Assembly (NCBI GenBank): GCA_963704155.1
Contig: CAVPHF010000033.1
Coordinates: forward strand, 1 to 64,000
Length of the DNA: 64,000 nt
Direction: 5' to 3'
From: Thiohalocapsa sp963704155
GTDB taxonomy: Bacteria > Pseudomonadota > Gammaproteobacteria > Chromatiales > Chromatiaceae
How positions within the stretch are numbered: the stretch's first letter is position 1; each line of letters begins with the position of its first letter. The notes under the pieces were generated by a model that worked only from the letters and a program-made list of their open reading frames with translations, was not told the DNA's origin and did not search any database. The position numbers and the translations under genes are program-made. Shown here piece by piece: positions 34,234-43,188 of this stretch.

Positions 34234-36330
34234 ATGGACGCAATACCCGCATTGGATCAGATTCCGGTGGACCGCCTCAAGCGGGTCGGCCCGCGCATGC
34301 TGGAGCGGCTGCACAGGCTGCGCATCGTCACCGTGCAGGACCTGCTGTTCCATCTGCCCGTGCGCTACCAGGACCGCACGCGTCTTCGCCTGCTCGGTGA
34401 TCTGCGCGAGGGAGACGAGGCGCTGGTCGAGGGCATCATCTCCGACGCTCAGATCGGCTTCGGTCGACGTCGTTCGCTCAAGGTCTGGCTGCGCGATGAA
34501 TCCGGTGGCGGTCTGATGCTGCGCTTCTTTCACTTTGCCCGCGCCCAGTCAGAGCAGATGCGGCCCGGTGAGCGGGTGCGCTGCTTCGGTGAGGTGCGGC
34601 AGGGGCCGCAGTCGCTGGAGATGGTGCATCCGGAGGTTCAGCAAAGCTCGGCTACTGACGCGGTGGCCGTTGGTGATGCGCTGACGCCGGTATACCCCTC
34701 GACCGAGGGCCTACAGCAGATCTCGTGGCGTGGCCTGACGGATCAGGCGCTCGCGCTGCTCGCGGTCGATACAGATGGCTTGCGCGACTGGGTGCCGGCG
34801 GAGCTGGTCGCGCCTCTGCGCCTGCCGCCGCTTGCCGATGCATTGGCCTATCTGCACCGGCCGCCCGCGGATGCGCCCGTGCAGCAATTGGTCGAGCGCA
34901 CTCATCCGGCCTTTCTGCGCCTCGCGTTCGATGAGATGCTGGCGCATCAGCTCGCGTTGCGTCGGCTTCGTCGAGCGCGCCGTGCCCTGACCGCGCCCGT
35001 GCTGGTAACGGATGCCGCCCAGCGTGATCGCCTGCTGGCCGACCTGCCGTTTCGTCTCACCGGTGCACAGCAGCGCGCGTTGGACGAGATCGCAGCGGAC
35101 TTGGCGCTTGCGCAGCCAATGATGCGCCTTCTTCAGGGCGATGTGGGTTCCGGCAAGACCGTGGTTGCGGCCTTGGCAGCCTTGCAGGCGGTCGAGGCCG
35201 GGTATCAGGCGGCGCTGATGGCGCCCACCGAGCTGCTCTCGGAGCAGCATCTGCGCAACCTGGTGCGCTGGCTCGATCCGCTCGGGCTCAAGGTCGCCTG
35301 GCTGTCTGGTCGGCACAAGGGCGCCGAGCGCGAGGGCATTCTCGCCGGCATTGCGGCGGGTGAGGCGCAGGTGGTGGTCGGCACGCACGCGCTGTTCCAG
35401 GACGAGGTCCGCTTCGCGCGGTTGGCGCTCGCGATCATCGACGAGCAGCATCGCTTCGGTGTGCATCAGCGCATGCGGCTGCGCGACAAGGGCGAACAGA
35501 CGGGCGGCACACCGCATCAGTTGATCATGACCGCGACGCCGATCCCTCGCTCGCTGGCGATGGCGGTCTACGCCGACCTCGACCTCTCGGTGATCGACGA
35601 GGCGCCGCCCGGGCGCATGCCGATCACCACGGTCGCGGTTCCAGACAGTCGGCGCAGCGAGGTCGTCGAACGGGTGCGGCAGGCATGCGCGCAGGGCCGG
35701 CAGGCCTACTGGGTGTGCACCCTGGTGGAGGAGTCGGACGCGCTGCAGGCGCAGGCGGCCGAGGATACCGCGGCGGCGCTGCGCGAGAGCCTGCCGGGGC
35801 TGCGCATCGGCATGGTGCATGGACGCATCAAGGCCGCTGACCGCGAGCCCGTGATGCAGGCCTTCGCCGACGCTCGGCTGGATCTGCTGGTCGCCACCAC
35901 GGTGATCGAGGTCGGTGTCGACGTGCCCAACGCCAGCTTGATGATCATCGAGAACGCCGAGCGCCTGGGTCTCGCGCAACTCCACCAGCTGCGCGGGCGG
36001 GTCGGTCGCGGCTCGGTGGAGAGCCATTGCCTGTTGCTCTATCGTCCGCCGCTCGGGGCGACCGCACGCGAGCGCCTGGCGATCCTGCGCCGAGAGACCA
36101 GCGGCTTCGCGATTGCCGATGCCGATTTGAAGATACGTGGCGCTGGCGAGGTATTGGGGACACGCCAGGCCGGCGCGGCCCAGTTCCGGCTGGCCGATCC
36201 GCTGCGGGACAAGGCGTTGGTGCAGGCCGCGCAGCAGGGGGCCGACCGTATGCTGGCGCGATGTCCGGAGCAGGCAACGCCGCTGATTCGGCGTTGGCTC
36301 GGCGATCGCGACGAATGCGGGCAGGTGTGA
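34234..36330 (+). CDS. recG: ATP-dependent DNA helicase RecG
   Basis: A 698-residue superfamily 2 helicase that rewinds stalled replication forks and branched recombination intermediates. An N-terminal wedge/OB region (residues 1-230, RVGPRMLERLHRLRIVTVQD) is followed by the helicase motifs LLQGDVGSGKT (I), DEQHRFGVHQR (II), MTATPIPRSLA (III), VVATTVIEVGVDVPNASLM (V) and QLRGRVGRG (VI). Normal length. Start at ATG 34234, the first Met of MDAIPALDQIPVDRLKRVGP. Downstream, 36331-36558 contains only GGCAGC-rich low-complexity sequence before ubiA. Confidence 0.97.
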   Translation: MDAIPALDQIPVDRLKRVGPRMLERLHRLRIVTVQDLLFHLPVRYQDRTRLRLLGDLREGDEALVEGIISDAQIGFGRRRSLKVWLRDESGGGLMLRFFHFARAQSEQMRPGERVRCFGEVRQGPQSLEMVHPEVQQSSATDAVAVGDALTPVYPSTEGLQQISWRGLTDQALALLAVDTDGLRDWVPAELVAPLRLPPLADALAYLHRPPADAPVQQLVERTHPAFLRLAFDEMLAHQLALRRLRRARRALTAPVLVTDAAQRDRLLADLPFRLTGAQQRALDEIAADLALAQPMMRLLQGDVGSGKTVVAALAALQAVEAGYQAALMAPTELLSEQHLRNLVRWLDPLGLKVAWLSGRHKGAEREGILAGIAAGEAQVVVGTHALFQDEVRFARLALAIIDEQHRFGVHQRMRLRDKGEQTGGTPHQLIMTATPIPRSLAMAVYADLDLSVIDEAPPGRMPITTVAVPDSRRSEVVERVRQACAQGRQAYWVCTLVEESDALQAQAAEDTAAALRESLPGLRIGMVHGRIKAADREPVMQAFADARLDLLVATTVIEVGVDVPNASLMIIENAERLGLAQLHQLRGRVGRGSVESHCLLLYRPPLGATARERLAILRRETSGFAIADADLKIRGAGEVLGTRQAGAAQFRLADPLRDKALVQAAQQGADRMLARCPEQATPLIRRWLGDRDECGQV

Positions 36331-36558
36331 TGGCGGTGGGCCAAGGGCCTACCGGCGAGGGGCGAGGGACTTGCTCGCGGCGACAGGGGCGGTCGCGCGG
36401 ACCGGCAGCTAGGCAGCGTGGCAGCTCAGGCAGCCTGGCAGCCGGGCAGCGCGTCGCCATTCGCCAGTCTCGGTATGCGATAATCCGCGCCCTTGGTCCG
36501 TCGCCGGTCCGTGCGTCCCGCGGAATCCGTTGCTTGCATAGTCCCCGAACCTAGCCCC

Positions 36559-37470
36559 ATGCCCTTTCCCGAGATCAAGGTCGAGACGCCGGCCATGCCG
36601 ACCTGGCGTGAGCGCGTCGATGCCTATATCAAGCTGGTGCGGCTACACAAGCCGATCGGCATCTTCCTGCTGATGTGGCCGGCGCTCTGGGCGCTCTGGT
36701 TTGCCGGAGACGGCCATCCGCCCTGGCAGATCGCCGCCATCTTTGTCGCCGGCGTGGTCCTGATGCGCTCCGCCGGCTGCGCGATCAACGATTATGCCGA
36801 CCGCGATTTCGACGGTCATGTCGCGCGCACCAGCAGCCGCCCTCTGGCGCGGGGACTGATCATGCCCGCTGAGGCGCTCGGCGTGTTCGTCGTGCTCAGC
36901 CTGGCGGCCTTCGGTTTGGTCCTGATGCTGAACTGGCAGACCGTGGCCATGTCGGTGGTTGCCGTCGTGCTGGCCATGATCTATCCGTTCATGAAGCGCT
37001 TTACCCATGTGCCGCAGCTGTTTCTCGGCGCTGCCTTCGGCTGGGCCGTGCCAATGGCCTTCATGGCCATCCAGGGCGGCATACCGGGCTGGGCCTGGGT
37101 ATTGTTTGCGACCGCGGTGATCTGGGCGCTGATCTACGACACCGAATACGCGATGGTTGATCGCGACGACGATCTGAAGATCGGCATCAAGTCGACGGCC
37201 ATCCTGTTCGGTCGCCACGATCGGCTCATCATCGGCCTGCTCCAAGTGTTGATGCTGGCGCTGTTGGTCTATGTCGGCATCGCCGCCGAGCGCGGTTGGG
37301 TCTACTTCGGCGGACTTCTGGTCGCGGCGCTGTCGGCGCTCTACCAGCAATGGCTGATCCATGACCGCGAACCCAAACGGTGTTTCCTGGCCTTCCTGAA
37401 CAACAACTACTTCGGCATGGCCATTTTCGTCGGATTGGTGCTCGACTACCTGCTCGAACCCCTTGGTTGA
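36559..37470 (+). CDS. ubiA: 4-hydroxybenzoate octaprenyltransferase
   Basis: A 303-residue integral membrane prenyltransferase of ubiquinone synthesis. The two Asp-rich motifs are NDYADRDFD near residue 77 and DTEYAMVDRDDD near 197; together they bind the Mg-diphosphate of the prenyl donor. Eight or nine membrane segments are visible (IGIFLLMWPALWALWF first, AIFVGLVLDYLLEPL last). Start ATG 36559 gives MPFPEIKVETPAMPTWRERV; the internal ATG 36598 is an alternative. No ubiC precedes it. Confidence 0.94.
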   Translation: MPFPEIKVETPAMPTWRERVDAYIKLVRLHKPIGIFLLMWPALWALWFAGDGHPPWQIAAIFVAGVVLMRSAGCAINDYADRDFDGHVARTSSRPLARGLIMPAEALGVFVVLSLAAFGLVLMLNWQTVAMSVVAVVLAMIYPFMKRFTHVPQLFLGAAFGWAVPMAFMAIQGGIPGWAWVLFATAVIWALIYDTEYAMVDRDDDLKIGIKSTAILFGRHDRLIIGLLQVLMLALLVYVGIAAERGWVYFGGLLVAALSALYQQWLIHDREPKRCFLAFLNNNYFGMAIFVGLVLDYLLEPLG

Positions 37471-37583
37471 GCCGGTGCCGCTTGTCCGGCACCAGAGGCG
37501 AGGCATCGACAAGCCCTGTCGGCTGTACTTCCCGGCGACGGTCTCGCCGCGTCGGGTTCCGCATGCCAAGCCTGGCTGCCGGG

Positions 37584-38120
37584 TCAGTCCACTGCCGGCA
37601 CCGTGGACTGTTGCGGAATCACTCTCGCGTCGGGGTTCGGAAAACGCTCGACCACCCATTTAGGGAGCTTGGCCTGGTTGGCGTGATAGAGGGCGTCTGA
37701 TTCGATGATGATCAGCACCAGTATGGTCGCCATCACTGGCAGGATGCCCATGCCCACGACCAAGGCGATGACCGCTTCCTTCATCATGCCGCCGTAGGCG
37801 TGGCCTACCCAGCCGAGCAGCATGACTGCGAGGAGCAGCGAGAGCATGCCGATGAATATGCGGCTGCGCCGCGCACACAGCTGCCAATGACACATCACAT
37901 ACCAGGGGTCGCCTTTGATCGAGCGGCGCGCCCGCCACAGCGTGTAGCCGAGCAAGGTGAACGAGATGGCCGGGATCACGGCGAGTATCCACGGAAAGCT
38001 GCCGGCGACACCGCCAACCGCGACCGCCATCAGTATGTGGTTGCCGACCAGATTGGTTAGGAAGATCTCGTGCGGGATGTTGGCCTGCTTGATTTCGCGG
38101 TCGCTGACTTCAAAACGCAT
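37584..38120 (-). CDS. Hypothetical inner-membrane protein
   Basis: A 178-residue protein with about four hydrophobic segments (FLTNLVGNHILMAVAVGGVA, ILAVIPAISFTLLGYTLW, FIGMLSLLLAVMLLGWVG and VIALVVGMGILPVMATILVL). There is a conserved-looking polar stretch DPWYVMCHWQLCARRSRIF between the second and third, and a cytoplasmic Pro-rich tail. I know no named family. It is the last gene of a leftward series from hemA to this point, 215 bp beyond the moeB stop, and converges with ubiA. Confidence 0.65.
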   Translation of the reverse strand: MRFEVSDREIKQANIPHEIFLTNLVGNHILMAVAVGGVAGSFPWILAVIPAISFTLLGYTLWRARRSIKGDPWYVMCHWQLCARRSRIFIGMLSLLLAVMLLGWVGHAYGGMMKEAVIALVVGMGILPVMATILVLIIIESDALYHANQAKLPKWVVERFPNPDARVIPQQSTVPAVD

Positions 38121-38335
38121 GTCGGGTAGGCGAGGTGCCGTTCAGAGGGCTTGACCAAGCAGTATATGAGACCGCGCTAATGTTGTAACCCGGTTGTCGG
38201 TTTTTGGGGCGGGACAGCAGCCGCCGGCAAGCGCTCGGGCCTGGTGCGGCGAACCCAGGGTCGCGGCCATCGAAGGTCGCGGTCGCTATCGGAATCGAGA
38301 TGATTCGGCTTGGGAGACGCGCCCGACCGCCGGCT

Positions 38336-39085
38336 CTAGGGTCCTGCCTTGGCGCAGACCGGGCAGGCCGGGTCGGCCGGCAGGCGCAGGCTGCGCCACT
38401 CCATGGTCAGCGCGTCGAGCAGCAACAAACGGCCGCACAGCGGATCGCCGAAACCGGCTAAAAGCTTGATCGCCTCGGCCGCCTGGATACTGCCAATGAT
38501 GCCGACCAGCGGCGCCAGCACGCCGTTTCTCGCGCAGGTCTCGTCGCCGCCGCCGTCGCTCGGGTACAGGCACTGATAACAGGGGCCGCCGGGCTGACCG
38601 GAGAACACGGATACCTGTCCCTCGGTGCGAATCGCCGCGCCTGACACCAGTGGGATGCCGGCCTTGAAACAAGCGTCATTGATGGCGTAGCGAGTGGCGA
38701 AGTTGTCGCTGCAGTCGAGGATCATGTCGACTCGCTCCGCCAGCGCATCGAGGCGTGCGCCGTCGAGGCTGCCCTTGACGGGCTCCAGCCGAATCTCCGG
38801 ATTCAGCGCTGACAAGGCATCGATGGCGGACGCCACCTTGGTGCGGCCGATCCCATCGGTGCGATGCAGCAGCTGACGCTGCAGATTGGACAGATCAACC
38901 GCGTCGAAGTCTGCCAGCAACAGATGCCCGACACCGGATGCCGCCAGGTACATGGACGCCGCTGAGCCGAGTCCGCCGAGTCCGACGACGAGCACCCGCG
39001 CGGCGAGCAGCCGCTGCTGGCCTTCGATACCGAAGCCCGGCAGCATGATCTGCCGGCTGTAGCGCAGCGCCTGCTCCTCGTTCAA
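38336..39085 (-). CDS. moeB: MoeB/ThiF/HesA-family adenylyltransferase
   Basis: A 249-residue E1-like enzyme that adenylates the C-terminal Gly of a small sulfur carrier (MoaD or ThiS). The ATP loop is VLVVGLGGLGSAASMYLAAS, followed by DADAVDLSNLQRQLLHRTDG-like sequence (here DFDAVDLSNLQRQLLH). The Asp of LDCSDNFATRY and two zinc Cys pairs (PCYQC near 180, CPVC near 242) are present. It lacks the rhodanese domain seen in longer MoeZ forms. Choosing between MoeB and ThiF needs the partner; no moaD or thiS is nearby. It follows prmC and one unknown gene in the same direction. Confidence 0.88.
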   Translation of the reverse strand: MNEEQALRYSRQIMLPGFGIEGQQRLLAARVLVVGLGGLGSAASMYLAASGVGHLLLADFDAVDLSNLQRQLLHRTDGIGRTKVASAIDALSALNPEIRLEPVKGSLDGARLDALAERVDMILDCSDNFATRYAINDACFKAGIPLVSGAAIRTEGQVSVFSGQPGGPCYQCLYPSDGGGDETCARNGVLAPLVGIIGSIQAAEAIKLLAGFGDPLCGRLLLLDALTMEWRSLRLPADPACPVCAKAGP

Positions 39086-39191
39086 GCGCGCGTCCTGGGC
39101 ACCGATCGAGTCGCGCAGCGGCTGCCGTCACAGCAATCGGGGCGTGCCGGTCTCCCTTGGCCCCCGGCCCTCGGCCCTCGGCCCTTCTTCG

Positions 39192-39602
39192 TCACAAATA
39201 ACGCCGCCAGTGTTCCGGACGCTGATCGCGACAGCCATGCTCGAGCGCCCGATAACGGGTGGCGAAGACACGCTTGGTGCAGTTGCTGTCACCGCGCTTG
39301 CAGTCGCAATTTTCGCGGAAGGTGCTCTCGGTGTAGTAATACAGCGCTCGCTTGATCCGGAACATGATGCTGTTGTCCAGGTGCAGACCGAGTTCGTCGA
39401 GCGCCTCTTCGATCTCTTGCAGACAGGTCTGAGAGAGGTCGTAGCTCAGATTCAACAGCACCCGAGAAACGGGTTCGATGCTCAGCACCCCGTCCACGGC
39501 CTTGAGGAAACCGGCGGCGGTACGGGCGTCATCGCGCTCGGGATGCAGATCCCGAAAGTTTATCTGGCGCATTTTGATGCGTTCGTCGTCGTCGATATCC
39601 AT
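39192..39602 (-). CDS. Hypothetical protein with Cys-rich C-terminal part
   Basis: A 136-residue soluble protein, acidic at the N-terminus (MDIDDDERIKMRQINFRDLH), with a helical middle (GFLKAVDGVLSIEPVSRVLL) and NCDCKRGDSNCTKRVF near residue 100. The four Cys residues could hold a metal or form disulfides; this is inference. It lies 33 bp after prmC in the same direction, so it probably belongs to the hemA-prfA-prmC transcript. I do not recognise the family. Confidence 0.65.
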   Translation of the reverse strand: MDIDDDERIKMRQINFRDLHPERDDARTAAGFLKAVDGVLSIEPVSRVLLNLSYDLSQTCLQEIEEALDELGLHLDNSIMFRIKRALYYYTESTFRENCDCKRGDSNCTKRVFATRYRALEHGCRDQRPEHWRRYL

Positions 39603-39635
39603 GCCATCTGTATGCTAATCGAGGACGAAAAATAA

Positions 39636-40475
39636 TCAAGTGAATCCGCTGGTCACTCGTTCATGTCCAGCGAGATCCCGATGTGTGCGTACCTGCTTCA
39701 GCGCGGCTCGCTCGAACAGTCGGCGCACGGGTTCACCCTGATCCCAGCCGTGCTCGATGGCCAGCCAGCCGCATCGGCGCAGGCAGGCGGGTGCTTGCGC
39801 GATGATGGTGCGAACGGCATCCAGCCCATCGCTGCCGGAAACGAGCGCGGCCGCGGGTTCGAAGCGCAGATCGCCGCGGCGTAGATGCGGGTCGTCCGCG
39901 CGGATGTAGGGGGGGTTGGCGACGACGGCATCCAGGCTGTTCGGGGCAATGGCGGTGAGCCAATCACTCTGCAGCAGATGCAGATTATCTAGTTGTAACC
40001 GATCGGCGTTGACGGCGGCGATGGTGAGCGCATCGGCCGCGCGCTCGATACCGATTAGCGTCCAGCCGGGGCGCTCAGCGGCCAGCGCGCAGGCCACCGC
40101 ACCGGAGCCTGTGCCCAGATCGGCACAGATCAGTGGCGACTCGGCGGAGAGCGCGGCCAGAGTGATCTCGACCAGGAGTTCCGTGTCCGGGCGCGGGATC
40201 AGCACGCCGCGCCCGACGGCCAGCGGCAGTCCCCAGAATTCGCGTCGTCCGAGGATGTAGGCGATCGGCTCGCCCTGCATGCGCCGCCTGAGAAGGGTCT
40301 GCAGGCGGGCGTACCCGGCCGGCTCGAGCGGCCGCTCGGGCCAGGCGATAATGGCGGTTCTATTGATGCCGGCGGCCTCGCACAGCAAGAGTTCGGCTTC
40401 CAAGCGTGCCGAGTCAGTGTCGGTCGCCGCCAAGGTCCGCAATGTCTCGTTCAGCGCCTGGCGAATGCTGATCAT
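39636..40475 (-). CDS. prmC: Peptide chain release factor N5-glutamine methyltransferase
   Basis: A 279-residue SAM-dependent methyltransferase that methylates the Gln of the GGQ motif in release factors. The SAM site is CADLGTGSGAVACALAAERP near residue 115 and the substrate Gln is held by NPPYIRADDPHL near 187. The N-terminal helical domain has RRMQGEPIAYILGRREFWGL. It sits directly after its substrate gene prfA, 75 bp away, the usual arrangement. Confidence 0.96.
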   Translation of the reverse strand: MISIRQALNETLRTLAATDTDSARLEAELLLCEAAGINRTAIIAWPERPLEPAGYARLQTLLRRRMQGEPIAYILGRREFWGLPLAVGRGVLIPRPDTELLVEITLAALSAESPLICADLGTGSGAVACALAAERPGWTLIGIERAADALTIAAVNADRLQLDNLHLLQSDWLTAIAPNSLDAVVANPPYIRADDPHLRRGDLRFEPAAALVSGSDGLDAVRTIIAQAPACLRRCGWLAIEHGWDQGEPVRRLFERAALKQVRTHRDLAGHERVTSGFT

Positions 40476-40550
40476 GGCCGCGGGCCCACCGAGTAGCCCG
40501 TTGTTGCGTGCGTCAGGCCTGGCGGCGGACGCAGACCTTGGACAGGCGCA

Positions 40551-41630
40551 TCAAGCGTCGGTCAGGGCCGCGAGTTGGTCGGCCTGATACTCCTGGCGAA
40601 GCGGCTCGATGACCTCCGCGAGATTGCCCATCACGACCTCGTCGAGCTTGTACAGCGTGAGGTTGATGCGATGATCGGTCAGCCGATTCTGCGGAAAGTT
40701 ATAGGTGCGGATGCGCTCGGAGCGGTCGCCGCTGCCGACTTGTAGCCGGCGTGACTGGCTCTGCTCGGCGGCCTGCGCCTCGACCGCCTGGGACATCAGC
40801 TTGGCCTGCAGCAACGCCATCGCGCGGGCGCGATTCTTGTGTTGTGAGCGCTCGTCCTGGCACTCGACGACGATGCCGCTAGGCAGGTGGGTCAGCCGCA
40901 CCGCGGAGTCGGTCTTGTTCACATGCTGCCCGCCGGCACCGGAGGCGCGGTAGGTATCCACGCGCAGATCATTGGCGTCGACCTGGATCTCGTCCACCGC
41001 CTCCACCTCTGGCAGTATCGCCACGGTGCACGCGGAGGTATGGACGCGGCCCTGGGACTCGGTCTCGGGTACACGCTGAACGCGGTGGGCGCCGGACTCG
41101 AACTTGAGCCGTGCGTAGACGCCGGCGCCACTGATGCGCACGACGACCTCCTTGTAGCCGCCCATCTCGCCCTCGCTCTCGCTCATGATCTCATGGCGCC
41201 AGCCAAGCGATTCGGCGAAGCGTAGATACATGCGCAGCAAGTCGGCCGCGAACAGGGCCGCCTCGGCGCCGCCCGTGCCCGCGCGGATCTCCAGGTAGAC
41301 GTTGCGCTGATCGTTTGGGTCTGGCGGGACGAGCAATTGCAGCAGCCGCGGTTCGAGCTGCTCGCGACGGCTCTCGGCCTCGGTCAGCTCTTCGCGCGCC
41401 AGCTCCGCCATCTCGCGGTCGGCGAGCATCTCGTTGGCCGCGGCGATGTCGTTCTCGACCGCGTGATACGCGTCATAGCAGCCGACCACGGGCTGCAACT
41501 GGGCATACTCACGACCGAGGTCGCGAAAGCGATTCTGGTCGTTCTGGACATCCGGATCGGCGAGCAGCGCCGTGATCTCTTCGAAGCGCTCTGCAAGCCG
41601 CTCGAGCTTACGTCGAATCGATGGGTTCAT
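40551..41630 (-). CDS. prfA: Peptide chain release factor 1
   Basis: A 359-residue release factor reading UAA and UAG. The codon-reading loop region and the catalytic ASGAGGQHVNKTDSAVRLTH (GGQ near residue 235) are complete, as are RVPETESQGRVHTSACTVAI and RIRTYNFPQNRLTDHRINLT. Normal length. It begins 10 bp after hemA ends and is probably co-translated with it. Confidence 0.97.
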   Translation of the reverse strand: MNPSIRRKLERLAERFEEITALLADPDVQNDQNRFRDLGREYAQLQPVVGCYDAYHAVENDIAAANEMLADREMAELAREELTEAESRREQLEPRLLQLLVPPDPNDQRNVYLEIRAGTGGAEAALFAADLLRMYLRFAESLGWRHEIMSESEGEMGGYKEVVVRISGAGVYARLKFESGAHRVQRVPETESQGRVHTSACTVAILPEVEAVDEIQVDANDLRVDTYRASGAGGQHVNKTDSAVRLTHLPSGIVVECQDERSQHKNRARAMALLQAKLMSQAVEAQAAEQSQSRRLQVGSGDRSERIRTYNFPQNRLTDHRINLTLYKLDEVVMGNLAEVIEPLRQEYQADQLAALTDA

Positions 41631-41640
41631 CGCGACGGGG

Positions 41641-42915
41641 TCATTTGCAGGCTTCTTGCTCCGCCTTCAGCTGGAACAGTTCGTTCGCGGCACTGAGCAG
41701 GTCGGATTGACCCTCGCGTCCGGCGCGCCTTAGGCGCACGCTCGGATTGTGCAGCAGCTTGTTGGTCAGGGTGTGCGCGAGCAGGCAGATAACCTCCTCG
41801 GCGGGTTTGCCGGCGGCGAGCTGGCGGTGCGCGCGCTCCACCATCTGGTCACGGGTGCGCTCGGCGCGGGCGCGATAGTCCTGGATCAGCGAGACGGCAT
41901 CCAGGGAGCGCACCCAGGCCATGAACTCCTCGGTGTGCACCTCGACGATCTCCATCGCCTGCTCGGATGCCTGTTGACGCGAACGCATGCCTTCTTCGAC
42001 CACGCCCTGCAGGTCGTCGACGGTATAGAGATAGACGTCGTTCAGTTCGCCGACCTCCGGTTCGATGTCGCGCGGTACGGCGATGTCGACCATGAAGACC
42101 GGCCGATGGCGGCGCTTTTTCAACGCCCGCTCGACCACGCCCTTGCCGAGCACCGGCAGTGGGCTGGCGGTGGATGACACTACGATGTCCGCTTCCGGCA
42201 AGTGACTGGCCAGCTCGGTGAGCGCGATCGCATAGCCGTCGAACTGTGCGGCGACGTTGTGGGCGCGCTCGACCGTCCGATTGGCAACGATGATGCGTCC
42301 AATGTTGTGCTGGTGTAGGTGGCGGGCGGCGAGCTCGATGGTTTCGCCGGCGCCGATCAGCAATGCAGTCTGCTTGGACAGGTCGCTGAAGATCTGCCGT
42401 GCAAGGCTGACGGCGGCGAACGCGACCGACACCGGGCTGCTGCCGATGGCGGTGTCGGTGCGCACCTGTTTCGCGACCGAGAAGGTATGCTGAAACATGC
42501 GCCCGAGCATGCGCCCGGCGCTGCCGCTGTCGCAGGCGGTTTGGAACGCCGCCTTGACTTGCCCCAGGATCTGCGGCTCACCGAGTACCATCGAGTCGAG
42601 TCCGCTCGCCACCCGGAGCAGGTGGCGGATAGCCTCGCGGTCATGGTGGGTGTACAGATGCCGCGCGAACAGTTGCGGCTCGATGCCGTGAAAGCGGCCG
42701 AGCCAGCCGCGCAACTCGGCGTCGGCGCCGCGCGTCTCGACGGCGCAATACATCTCGGTGCGATTGCAGGTGGACAGAATCACGGCTTCTTCGACCGCTG
42801 TTTGCTCGGTCAGGGTGCGCAGCGCACCGACGATCACGTCCGGCCCAAAGGTGAGCCGCTCGCGAATGTCGACGGGTGCCGTCTTGTGGTTTAGGCCGAG
42901 GGTCAATATGGTCAT
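41641..42915 (-). CDS. hemA: Glutamyl-tRNA reductase
   Basis: A 424-residue enzyme that reduces Glu-tRNA to glutamate-1-semialdehyde, the first committed step of the C5 route to haem and, in phototrophs, bacteriochlorophyll. The catalytic Cys lies in ILSTCNRTEMYCA near residue 50. The NADPH domain is LLIGAGETIELAARHLHQHN near 180. The open frame extends 62 codons further upstream, but ATG 42915 (MTILTLGLNHKTAPVDIRER) matches the family's beginning. A C5-pathway enzyme rather than ALA synthase fits a gammaproteobacterium. It diverges from the TPR gene and leads the hemA-prfA-prmC series. Confidence 0.96.
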   Translation of the reverse strand: MTILTLGLNHKTAPVDIRERLTFGPDVIVGALRTLTEQTAVEEAVILSTCNRTEMYCAVETRGADAELRGWLGRFHGIEPQLFARHLYTHHDREAIRHLLRVASGLDSMVLGEPQILGQVKAAFQTACDSGSAGRMLGRMFQHTFSVAKQVRTDTAIGSSPVSVAFAAVSLARQIFSDLSKQTALLIGAGETIELAARHLHQHNIGRIIVANRTVERAHNVAAQFDGYAIALTELASHLPEADIVVSSTASPLPVLGKGVVERALKKRRHRPVFMVDIAVPRDIEPEVGELNDVYLYTVDDLQGVVEEGMRSRQQASEQAMEIVEVHTEEFMAWVRSLDAVSLIQDYRARAERTRDQMVERAHRQLAAGKPAEEVICLLAHTLTNKLLHNPSVRLRRAGREGQSDLLSAANELFQLKAEQEACK

Positions 42916-43188
42916 GGTGCTGTCGGGATGCTGGCCGGTGACTTGTCCGGGTGCTGGCCGAAGATTGGCCGTCATCGCGTGGCGCCCTGCTGAATGGTTT
43001 GTTTCGTACCGTAACATGCGCGAACGCGGCCGGCACGCAGGCGGCCGCGGACTGGCCTGTCTCTTCGGTGTCGGCGCGTCCATGCGATTTCGATGGCGCA
43101 TTTCGATGGCGGAACTGCCCTAGTATACTGCCATCAAAAGCGCATGACGGCTGATCGCGATCAATTGCCCGGAAGACCCAACGCTACC

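Noticed and set aside
43086..43140. Divergent hemA/TPR promoter around TAGTATACT
   Set aside because: A -10-like sequence exists, but no convincing -35 element lies at the right distance on either strand.
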